Below are positions 1-7,226 of a stretch of DNA of 30,136 nt, one piece after another. This DNA is from CAZGKX01 sp964525945 (GTDB taxonomy: Bacteria > Pseudomonadota > Gammaproteobacteria > Legionellales > Legionellaceae): the NCBI GenBank assembly GCA_964525945.1, contig CAZGKX010000029.1, positions 1-30,136 of the forward strand, in the 5' to 3' direction. Under the pieces are notes generated by a model. The model did not search any database and had not been told where the DNA came from. It was given only the letters and a program-made list of their open reading frames with translations. How positions within the stretch are numbered: the stretch's first letter is position 1; each line of letters opens with the position of its first letter. The translations under genes and the position numbers were made by a program.

Positions 1-3000
1 AAGTAAGCAATGTCGACACTGCCAATCCCCCCACCACCACCGTGGCGAGGCCTCGTTGCACATCGGTGCCGACCCCAGTCGCCAATGCCGCTGGCAACAT
101 CCCAAATGATGCCACCGAAGCGGTCATCAATACCGGTCGCAGTCGTTCTGCCGCGCCCTCCACCACGGAGCGTGCCAACGCTTTGCTATTACGGCGCACA
201 CGTCGGATGTTTGCGATCATGATAATACCGTTTTGAACAGAAACCCCAAACAAAGCAATAAATCCAACGGCCGTAGCCACATTGAGCGTTTGCCCTACCA
301 CGTGCAAGGTAATAAGACCGCCCAAAGTGGCCATGGGCACCACGCCTAAAATCAACACCACCAAGCGAACTTTTTGAAACTGCAAAAACAGCAAAATTGA
401 CATTAAAATCAACATCATCATTAAAATATAAGCCAAGCGTTGCTGAGCACGTTGCTGGCTCTCAAATTGCCCAGCCCATTCCAACCGGTATTGTTTCTGA
501 TCAAAATGAGTTTCTGCGTTAATGCGTTTTTGCGCCTCTTGTAAATAAGACGTTAGATCACGGCCACGGTTATCAATACGGATGGTAATTTGACGCTCAT
601 TCTTTTCATGGGCAATGTTGCTTTCACCTGTTTTATATTGCACGGTGGCCAATTGCGATAAAAATACTCGCGCACCACTCGAACTCTTTAGAAAAAGAGA
701 GTTGATGGCTTCAATGCTGGTTTTGCTGGCCGCAGGAAATTTGACGGTTACATTGTAAATTTGTTTGTCCGCATACACCATGGCGACTGGCGCCCCGCCC
801 AATCCGGTTTGAATAAGATCGGTAACATCTTTGATGTTGATGCCATAACGCGCTATTTTATCGCGATCAATATCGATCACGATTTGAGGGATAGGCGGTT
901 CCTGAAAAATCGAAGCCGATGCAGTACCACGAATGGATTTCAGGATTCGAACAATTTTTTTACCAATGCGGCGGCATTCATCGAGGTTTTCACCATAAAC
1001 ACGCAATGCCAATGGGCTATGCGAACCCCCAATCATGTCATTTACACCATCGATAATAGGCTGGCTTATGCCAACCGTGTAACCCGGCATTTGTAAAAAC
1101 CGTGCATTCAATTTTGCAATAAATTGCGCTTTGGTTTCATGGTTAGGCCATTGTGAATAAGGGGTTAATCCAACGGGCATTTCAATGTGAGAAGGTGTCC
1201 AAGGGTCCGTTCCCTCATCACTGCGACCCAGCTGCGTCACAACATAAGAAATTTCAGGGTACTCCAACAATGTTTGACGGAGTTTACTGGCCATATCATT
1301 GGCTTTTTCCAACGATAAACCTGCCGGCATTTCCACTTGCAACCACAATGCCCCCTCATCTAAATCGGGTAAAAACTCACGGCCAGCGGTCATACCCAAT
1401 AAAACAACAATGATCAGGATAAGCAAGCCACTGCCATAAGCAATGCTCGGCCGCTTCAATAAAGAGGAAAGCCATTGCCGATAATGGGCAGTTAACCATT
1501 CCAATGGTCGATTATGAAAGATTTTTTGTGGTTTTTTTAAAGCCGTGTAAGCAAGTCCTGGAATCAACGTTAAAGAGCAGATCAGTGCGCCCAGTAAAGC
1601 AAAGGAAACGGTATAAGCCATCGGCTTGAATAATTTTCCTTCGGCGCGCTCAAACGCAAACAAAGGTAAATAAGCAGAAATGATGATAAGGGTAGCAAAA
1701 AAAATAGGGCGGGCCACATAACCCGTTGTTTTTAAAGTTTCTTCCATCGACAGTTCAACAGCAGAATTTTCCTCGCGGTGGCGCAAAATCGCTTCCATCA
1801 CCACAATAGCTCCATCAACAATCACCCCAAAATCAACCGCCCCCAAAGAGAACAAATTAGCCGGCATTTGGGTTAAATTCATCATAATAAAAACGGTTAC
1901 CAATGCGGCTGGAATAGCAACAGCGGCCACCAATGCGCTACGTGGACTGCCTAGAAATAAAATCAATACAATCAGCACCAAAGCAATCCCGGAAATAACC
2001 GTATGAGCCACTTTATCGATGGTTAACTTCACCAAGTCATCGCGATCCACATAAGGTACAATTTTAACGTCCATGGGGTTTAATTTAGCCTGCAATTGCT
2101 CTACTTTGGCATGCACACCCTGCAAAATGTGCGAAGGATTTTGGTATTTTCGCATTTGCACAATCCCTTCGATGGTATCGGGATTATGGTTTTTACCAAG
2201 AATACCTTCGCGCTCTCGATGACCAAACGTTACCTCGCCCAAATCACGCACCTGCACAGGAATTGAGTTATTTTGCGTAACTACAACTGCGCCTAACTCT
2301 TCTAAGTTACGAATTTGTCCAATACCCCGCACAATATAACTTTGTTCACCACGGGTTACCCGGCCACCACCCGCATTGGCGGTGTTGTTACTGATCGCAC
2401 TGATAACATCCTTCAAAATCACTGCATGGCTTTGCATCTGCGCTGGATTTAAGATCAATTGGTATTCTTTGGTGAAACCACCAAAGTTATTGACATCGAC
2501 AATCCCTGGCACTTGTTTTAATGCAGGAATCACTATGCCACGCTGAATGGCGGAAAGTTCCATTAAATTTTTGGTGTTGGATTCCAATGTGTAACGGTAT
2601 ATCTCCCCCCCTGACCCGGTTAACGGACCTAAAACCGGTGTCACTCCATCAGGAAGGATGGCATCGCTGATATGATTTAACACCCGTTCGCGAGCAAAAT
2701 AATCATCCACTTTGCCATCAAACACCATGGTGATTAAAGATAAAGCAAACGTGCTGCTGGAGCGCAAAATAAACAAATTGGGGGTGTTGCTCAAGGCACG
2801 CTCTAGCGGCACCGTGATTTGTTGTTCAATTTCTTCGGCAGCTAAACCCGGAACTTGGGTCGCAAGTTGCACCGTTACGTCACTCAACTCGGGGTAAGCT
2901 TCGATGGTCATTTGTGTGCAGGAAAAATACCCATAAATCGCGATGATGATCGCAACCCCCCAAAGAATATGACGCCTACGGAAACAAAACTCGATAAGGC

Positions 3001-3010
3001 GATTAATCAT
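1..3010 (-). CDS. Heavy-metal efflux RND transporter, CzcA family (3' end outside window)
   Basis: Inner-membrane proton-driven pump of the HME-RND family, which exports divalent metal ions through a tripartite envelope complex. The frame is open from ATG at 3010 to the left edge, about 1003 residues, ending in a GGLAVSTLLT segment typical of the last membrane helices, so only a few tens of residues are missing. The N-terminus has one membrane helix followed by EAYPELSDVTV, typical of CzcA. Near residues 390-410 it reads DFGVIVDGAIVVMEA, with the D..D..E spacing of the CzcA proton-relay motif and unlike the CusA version. The start overlaps the adaptor stop by 8 bases, with GGGG about 10 bases upstream, so the two are translationally coupled. 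Family is certain from the sequence; zinc/cobalt/nickel preference is inferred from the motif. Confidence 0.93.
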   Translation of the reverse strand, partial: MINRLIEFCFRRRHILWGVAIIIAIYGYFSCTQMTIEAYPELSDVTVQLATQVPGLAAEEIEQQITVPLERALSNTPNLFILRSSSTFALSLITMVFDGKVDDYFARERVLNHISDAILPDGVTPVLGPLTGSGGEIYRYTLESNTKNLMELSAIQRGIVIPALKQVPGIVDVNNFGGFTKEYQLILNPAQMQSHAVILKDVISAISNNTANAGGGRVTRGEQSYIVRGIGQIRNLEELGAVVVTQNNSIPVQVRDLGEVTFGHREREGILGKNHNPDTIEGIVQMRKYQNPSHILQGVHAKVEQLQAKLNPMDVKIVPYVDRDDLVKLTIDKVAHTVISGIALVLIVLILFLGSPRSALVAAVAIPAALVTVFIMMNLTQMPANLFSLGAVDFGVIVDGAIVVMEAILRHREENSAVELSMEETLKTTGYVARPIFFATLIIISAYLPLFAFERAEGKLFKPMAYTVSFALLGALICSLTLIPGLAYTALKKPQKIFHNRPLEWLTAHYRQWLSSLLKRPSIAYGSGLLILIIVVLLGMTAGREFLPDLDEGALWLQVEMPAGLSLEKANDMASKLRQTLLEYPEISYVVTQLGRSDEGTDPWTPSHIEMPVGLTPYSQWPNHETKAQFIAKLNARFLQMPGYTVGISQPIIDGVNDMIGGSHSPLALRVYGENLDECRRIGKKIVRILKSIRGTASASIFQEPPIPQIVIDIDRDKIARYGINIKDVTDLIQTGLGGAPVAMVYADKQIYNVTVKFPAASKTSIEAINSLFLKSSSGARVFLSQLATVQYKTGESNIAHEKNERQITIRIDNRGRDLTSYLQEAQKRINAETHFDQKQYRLEWAGQFESQQRAQQRLAYILMMMLILMSILLFLQFQKVRLVVLILGVVPMATLGGLITLHVVGQTLNVATAVGFIALFGVSVQNGIIMIANIRRVRRNSKALARSVVEGAAERLRPVLMTASVASFGMLPAALATGVGTDVQRGLATVVVGGLAVSTLLT

Positions 3011-4172
3011 TAATAAACACCCCGCCTGCCGTGACCACACGCTCATTGGCTTTTAAACCAGCAATCACCCGTATTTGTCCCCCATCTTCTGGTCCCAATT
3101 TTACGGCGCGACGCTCAAACACCCATGGCTTTTTTTCCACATAGACAGAGGTGGTGTCATCATTCATCAGGACAGCAGAAGCAGGAATTAGAATTAAATT
3201 GGGTTGGGTTAGCGCAATTTTTACGGTAGCAAACATATTGGTTTGCAGCTTTTCCAGTGGATTATCAAAAGCAATGCGCGTTCTATTGCTTCGCGTGTCA
3301 ACATCTAAAAATGAATTTACAAAGGAAATTTGGCCGTAAAGAATCTGTTTGGGATAGGCGGGCATAAGGATCTTGACGCGTTGATGCTCAGCAACCACAC
3401 CGGCTAAATTCTCCGGAACATTGGCCGTAACCCAGACACGGCTCAAATCAGAAATGGTCATTAATACGGCCGCCGTGTCATTGATATATGAACCTATTCC
3501 ATAATTAAGGGCAGTGATTCGCCCTGGAATAGGCGCTTTAATAGACAGCAAACTGTAACGGTTATGCCCCAAGGTTTTTAACCGAGCTTGGGCACGCTGC
3601 ACATCGGCTTGTGCTTGGGTATAATCGATAGCAGCTTGCTGAACATCTTTCGTTGCATTGCCGCCAATTTGATGCACCCGCTTCACACGCGCCATGACTT
3701 GCTTGGCGTAGTCAAGAGCACTTTGCGCCTTGGCAAAATCGGTGGATGCTTGCGCCATTTCGGGCGAGCTGATGACAGCGACCACCTGACCTTTTTTAAC
3801 CATTTCACCGAGTTTTATAGGAAGAGTGATCAAACGGCCCGTCAATGGCGGACGAATATCGACAGTTAATCGCGGGTCGGCTTCAACAAACCCTGGAAAA
3901 GAAACCTCATGAGGCCTATCAGACAGATGCGCCGTGCTGATTTGAATCTGCGCGCGCAAAGGGGAATGAACAGGAATTTCTATATCATCACCATGCCGCA
4001 CCATCATAGGAGGAACCGGACTTTTATTTTGATGACTCGCTAAAACTTGGCAACCTTTGAATAAAAGAACACTCAAAAAAAGAACGATCCCAGCAAAGCA
4101 TAGTACAGTTGCAATTTTTTGGTGATGCGTTAGCGCCTTGTATTTCTTTCGCATCCAAATTTTGGCACGCAT
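3003..4172 (-). CDS. RND efflux periplasmic adaptor subunit (CzcB-like)
   Basis: Membrane-fusion protein that links the inner-membrane RND pump to an outer-membrane channel. It has 389 residues: an N-terminal membrane anchor at about 20-40 (TVLCFAGIVLFLSVLLFKG), then a barrel-sandwich hybrid half (PLTGRLITLPIKLGEMVKKGQVVAVISSP, here split only by eye), an alpha-helical hairpin rich in Ala/Gln at about 135-190, the second lipoyl half (IKAPIPGRI) and beta-barrel/membrane-proximal domains. No His-rich metal-binding N-terminus is seen, unlike some CzcB proteins. It is first in the operon with the pump, and no outer-membrane CzcC-like gene is visible in the window. The start at 4172 has AGG just upstream; M7 is an alternative start. 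Family assignment is firm, metal specificity unknown. Confidence 0.9.
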   Translation of the reverse strand: MRAKIWMRKKYKALTHHQKIATVLCFAGIVLFLSVLLFKGCQVLASHQNKSPVPPMMVRHGDDIEIPVHSPLRAQIQISTAHLSDRPHEVSFPGFVEADPRLTVDIRPPLTGRLITLPIKLGEMVKKGQVVAVISSPEMAQASTDFAKAQSALDYAKQVMARVKRVHQIGGNATKDVQQAAIDYTQAQADVQRAQARLKTLGHNRYSLLSIKAPIPGRITALNYGIGSYINDTAAVLMTISDLSRVWVTANVPENLAGVVAEHQRVKILMPAYPKQILYGQISFVNSFLDVDTRSNRTRIAFDNPLEKLQTNMFATVKIALTQPNLILIPASAVLMNDDTTSVYVEKKPWVFERRAVKLGPEDGGQIRVIAGLKANERVVTAGGVFIND

Positions 4173-4208
4173 AACCTGTCCCTGTTACTTAGAAATGAAC
4201 CAAACGAA

Positions 4209-4240
4209 GTGATATTGGGGGGTATCACGATCATTGTCAA
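4209..4240 (-). promoter_or_regulatory. Promoter with G6-centred dyad operator ahead of the metal-efflux operon
   Basis: On the minus strand a perfect TTGACA (-35, 4240-4235) is followed by the dyad GTGATACCCCCCAATATCAC (4228-4209). The best -10 match is TATCAC with a 20-base spacer; CAATAT with 17 is weaker. The dyad therefore sits inside or over the core promoter. A run of six G/C flanked by TAT-type arms is the known form of RcnR/CsoR/FrmR-family operators, while a long spacer holding a dyad is the known form of MerR-family promoters. Either would fit a metal-efflux operon. The regulator is not in the window. Confidence 0.5.
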
Positions 4241-4339
4241 TACAACAACCAGCCGTTTAATGGCATGCAAAAAACAACGTTGTTAAAGATTTGGGAAATC
4301 GAACCGATAGTGTAAATAAGATAACCATCTGGAAAAAAA

Positions 4340-4651
4340 ATGGAGCCCCTTGCCAAATTCAATATCGGTGATGTTGTTGTTCATACGCGTCAAGGCTATC
4401 GAGCTGTTATTATCGATATTGATCCTATTTTTCAAGCCTCTGGTCGTTATAATCCACAAGCGATAAAACGTGAATTTTCCCATCGAAATCCATGGTATCG
4501 ATTGTTGGTTGATAACAGCAGTCAAATCACCTACGTCGAAGAGTGCTTACTCACCCCCGACAGCAGCCAGCAAAGCGTTGACAACCCCAACATTGACCGC
4601 TATTTAGTCAGGTGCGAAAGCGGCTATCGAAGCAATGAACGCGGTCATTGA
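4340..4651 (+). CDS. hspQ: HspQ, hemimethylated-DNA-binding/YccV-like protein
   Basis: Small cytosolic protein of 103 residues, the usual HspQ size. In E. coli HspQ is a heat-shock protein that binds hemimethylated DNA (affecting dnaA expression) and acts as a specificity factor for Lon. The whole YccV fold is visible: KFNIGDVVVHTRQGYRAVI near the start, VIIDIDPIF, then NPWYRLLVDN and TYVEECLL towards the end. The start is ATG at 4340 with GGA about 7 bases upstream. It stands alone on the plus strand between two minus-strand units, so it should have its own promoter in 4241-4330; I could not assign good boxes. Assignment is by family motif and is confident. Confidence 0.9.
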   Translation: MEPLAKFNIGDVVVHTRQGYRAVIIDIDPIFQASGRYNPQAIKREFSHRNPWYRLLVDNSSQITYVEECLLTPDSSQQSVDNPNIDRYLVRCESGYRSNERGH

Positions 4652-4664
4652 CACCAATCTAGCC

Positions 4665-4859
4665 TCATGTGCTTTTCACAAGAACAATTAAAAAAGCTAC
4701 AAAAGCAATTAAAATTAAGGCAAGAATACCCATGCTTGAAAAGCTTTTGGCCAAGTTTTCTCGGCTGAATTGCTCGGGACGATTTTTAATGGTTCGGTAC
4801 ATTAACCAAACAATTAAACCTGCGCCCACTAACGCTAATATTTGATAAAAGGTTTCCAC
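4665..4859 (-). CDS. Small conserved-looking membrane protein (64 aa), GTG start
   Basis: Predicted 64-residue protein with two membrane helices (QILALVGAGLIVWLMYRTI and ILALILIAFVAFLIVLV) joined by a basic cytosolic-type loop (KNRPEQFSRENLAKSF). I chose GTG at 4859 because AGGGG lies 7 bases upstream and it begins 10 bases after the fre stop; the longer in-frame version would overlap fre by about 100 bases. It appears to be the third gene of ubiD-fre. I recall similar small proteins next to such genes in Legionella, but no function is known to me. The neighbours suggest at most a membrane or quinone-related context. Confidence 0.75.
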   Translation of the reverse strand: METFYQILALVGAGLIVWLMYRTIKNRPEQFSRENLAKSFSSMGILALILIAFVAFLIVLVKST

Positions 4860-4869
4860 GTGCTTGCCC

Positions 4870-5565
4870 CTATATTTGCTCAAAACGAAACGCATCGGAA
4901 AAAAGATGCTGTTGTAAAACCCCCGCAGCCACAAGCGCATCGCGTGTGCTGTACACCATATTAAAAGGGCCACTTAATACAATTTGCCAATGTTGAAGAT
5001 CTTGTTGATGGCGAGCAAGCGCCTTTGCCGCTAGGCTATCTGTGGTGTTGGTCGATATCAAAGAAACATATTGAAAACGTTCCACATGGTCTTGCCACTC
5101 TAAAACCTGCTTCTCCAAATAGAGATCATTGCGGGTGCGAGCACTCCAATACAACTCAAAACGACGCGTCGTATTGTCAGACAACAATTGCTCAATCATC
5201 GCTTTAATGGGAGCAAACCCTGTGCCCCCAGCTATAAATAAAACAGGTTTTTGGTTATCCATGTGACTCAAATCACACTCACCGAACGGCAATTGCAGCT
5301 GCACTTCTCCTTTATTTTTTATTTCAAGCAACAACGCTTGCGCGCAAGGATTATCTTGGCTGTGGCGAATATGCAGCTCGTATTTTTTTGAGCCGAGTGG
5401 AGCGTTGGCGATCGAGTAACTCAACGCATCACCCTTCAGATTGATTTGTAAATATTGACCGGCTTGGTATTCCACATAATGTTGAGGTTTTAAAATAACT
5501 TGTAAAATGCTATCGGTCAGAGGGGTAACTTGCTCAACCACCGCGGTCGTTTGCTTCGCATTCAT
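4870..5565 (-). CDS. fre: NAD(P)H-flavin reductase (Fre-like)
   Basis: Cytosolic oxidoreductase that uses NAD(P)H to reduce free flavins. It has 231 residues, close to E. coli Fre (233). An N-terminal flavin-binding barrel (LSYSIANAP) is followed by a nucleotide-binding domain with GGTGFAPIKAM and a C-terminal FSDAFRFE. The start is ATG at 5565, which overlaps the ubiD stop as ATGA and has GGGGA upstream; a start 24 bases earlier lies inside ubiD. Pairing with ubiD is the classical arrangement. UbiD needs a prenylated flavin cofactor, so a flavin reductase alongside makes sense. Oddity: the family RxYS motif reads LSYS, so the usual Arg is Leu. Confidence 0.87.
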   Translation of the reverse strand: MNAKQTTAVVEQVTPLTDSILQVILKPQHYVEYQAGQYLQINLKGDALSYSIANAPLGSKKYELHIRHSQDNPCAQALLLEIKNKGEVQLQLPFGECDLSHMDNQKPVLFIAGGTGFAPIKAMIEQLLSDNTTRRFELYWSARTRNDLYLEKQVLEWQDHVERFQYVSLISTNTTDSLAAKALARHQQDLQHWQIVLSGPFNMVYSTRDALVAAGVLQQHLFSDAFRFEQI

Positions 5566-7031
5566 GGTTCTATCCCCAGCAACGACCAATAATCATTCAC
5601 GCGTTGCAATACTTCCGCATCCATGTGGATTGTTTCGCCCCATTCGCGCTGGGTTTCACCCGGCCATTTGCTCGTGGCATCCATGCCCATTTTTGAACCC
5701 AATCCTGAAACCGGTGAAGCAAAATCCAAATAATCGATAGGAGTATTATCAACCATCACCGTGTCGCGAAGTGGATCCATGCGGGTTGTGATGGCCCAAA
5801 TCACATCTTGCCAGTTACGAGCATCAATATCATCATCACAAACAATCACAAATTTAGTGTACATAAATTGCCGTAAAAAAGACCAAACAGCCATCATCAC
5901 GCGTTTGGCATGGCCCGGGTATTGTTTTTTGATGGTGACTACGGCTAAGCGATAAGAACAGCCTTCCGGCGGCAAATAAAAATCAACAATTTCTGGAAAT
6001 TGCTTTTGCAACAAAGGAATAAAAACCTCATTCAGGGCAAGGCCGAGTATAGCTGGTTCATCGGGGGGACGGCCGGTGTAGGTACTGTGGTAAATAGGAT
6101 TATCGCGATGCGTCATTCGCTCTACGGTAAAAACAGGAAACGATTGAACTTCATTGTAATAACCGGTGTGATCCCCAAAAGGACCCTCAGGCGCTTCGAT
6201 ACCAGGTTCCAAATACCCTTCTAAAATAATTTCGGCGGTGGCAGGCACATGCAAATCACTGCCTATACAACGAGTTAAGGTGGTCCGTTGTCCGCGTAAT
6301 AATCCGGCAAATGCATACTCAGACAAGGTATCGGGTATTGGTGTGACCGCCGCCAAAATTGTGGCTGGATCCGCGCCCAAGGTCACGGCAATGGGAAAAC
6401 GTTCACCCGGAAACGCTTGTTGCCACGCTTGGTAATCAAGTGCCCCACCACGGTGGGATAACCAACGCATGATGAGTTTATTTTTGCTCAACAGTTGTTG
6501 GCGATAAATCCCCATGTTTTCGCGGGATTGGAAAGGTCCTTTGGTGGTTACAAGCCCCCAAGTGATCAAGGGCGCAACGTCCCCTGGCCAACACGTTTGA
6601 ATGGGTAATTGTGTTAAATCAACCTCGTCGTTTTCCCAGACATGGGTTTGGCAAACGGCGCGACTTATATACTTGGGGGCCATATTGAGGGCTTGTTTGA
6701 GCAAGGGCAATTTATGAAAAGCGTCTTTAAACCCTTTTGGAGGTTCTGGTTCTTTTAAGGCGGACAGCAATTTGCCCACTTCCCGTAAAGCATCAATGCT
6801 TTCTTCACCCATGCCTAAAGCAACCCGTTCAACGGTGCCAAATAAATTGGTGAGCACGGGCATATTATGGTTTTTAGGATGGGTAAATAATAAAGCGGGC
6901 CCGCCTGCTCGCAACACACGATCACTCACGGCCGTCATTTCTAAATGAGGTGACACTGGGTAATCAATTCGCTTTAGCAAATTACGCGTTTCCAATTGAT
7001 TGATAAAATCGCGTAGATCGCTGTATTTCAT
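5562..7031 (-). CDS. ubiD: 4-hydroxy-3-polyprenylbenzoate decarboxylase UbiD
   Basis: Catalyses decarboxylation of 3-polyprenyl-4-hydroxybenzoate in ubiquinone synthesis, using prenylated FMN made by UbiX. It has 489 residues, near the usual 490-500. Visible family motifs are NMGIYRQQL (172-180, cofactor-binding region) and PEGPFGDHTGYY (281-292, carrying the acidic catalytic residues and metal ligand), then GMDATSKWPGE near the C-terminus, as expected for UbiD. The start at 7031 is the first Met (MKYSDLRDFI), matching the E. coli N-terminus. It is first in an operon with fre and a small membrane protein. No ubiX is in the window. Confidence 0.96.
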   Translation of the reverse strand: MKYSDLRDFINQLETRNLLKRIDYPVSPHLEMTAVSDRVLRAGGPALLFTHPKNHNMPVLTNLFGTVERVALGMGEESIDALREVGKLLSALKEPEPPKGFKDAFHKLPLLKQALNMAPKYISRAVCQTHVWENDEVDLTQLPIQTCWPGDVAPLITWGLVTTKGPFQSRENMGIYRQQLLSKNKLIMRWLSHRGGALDYQAWQQAFPGERFPIAVTLGADPATILAAVTPIPDTLSEYAFAGLLRGQRTTLTRCIGSDLHVPATAEIILEGYLEPGIEAPEGPFGDHTGYYNEVQSFPVFTVERMTHRDNPIYHSTYTGRPPDEPAILGLALNEVFIPLLQKQFPEIVDFYLPPEGCSYRLAVVTIKKQYPGHAKRVMMAVWSFLRQFMYTKFVIVCDDDIDARNWQDVIWAITTRMDPLRDTVMVDNTPIDYLDFASPVSGLGSKMGMDATSKWPGETQREWGETIHMDAEVLQRVNDYWSLLGIEP

Positions 7032-7053
7032 AAAAATTCAAGGCAATTTAGAG

Positions 7054-7071
7054 ATGCCATCATTATGGCAT
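7054..7071. promoter_or_regulatory. Perfect 7-bp inverted repeat over the likely ubiD -10
   Basis: ATGCCAT-CATT-ATGGCAT lies 23-40 bases upstream of the ubiD start. On the minus strand it contains CATAAT, a 5/6 match to a -10 box, so it could be an operator. No convincing -35 was found. Weak evidence. Confidence 0.3.
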
Positions 7072-7126
7072 AGTCCTGTTAGCCCTGCAGCAACTTTGAA
7101 TGAGCAAAGGGATACATTTTAACGAC

Positions 7127-7216
7127 TTGATTTATTAACGAACAATATATTATATTCGGGAAGACCAACACCCATCCACAATCTGTATTGTGGGGGTAAC
7201 GCCACAAGCTACCCCA
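7127..7216 (+). promoter_or_regulatory. Promoter and structured leader of the amino-acid permease gene
   Basis: TTGATT (7127-7132), an 18-base spacer and TATATT (7151-7156) form a plausible sigma70 promoter. The leader then holds a perfect hairpin CCACAAT-CTGT-ATTGTGG (7176-7193). Overlapping its 3' side, GGGGTA can instead pair with TACCCC (7211-7216), directly before the AAGGAG ribosome-binding site at 7217-7222. The two pairings exclude each other. There is no U-tract, so any control would act on translation. Function is not shown. Confidence 0.4.
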
Positions 7217-7226
7217 AGGAGTACAT

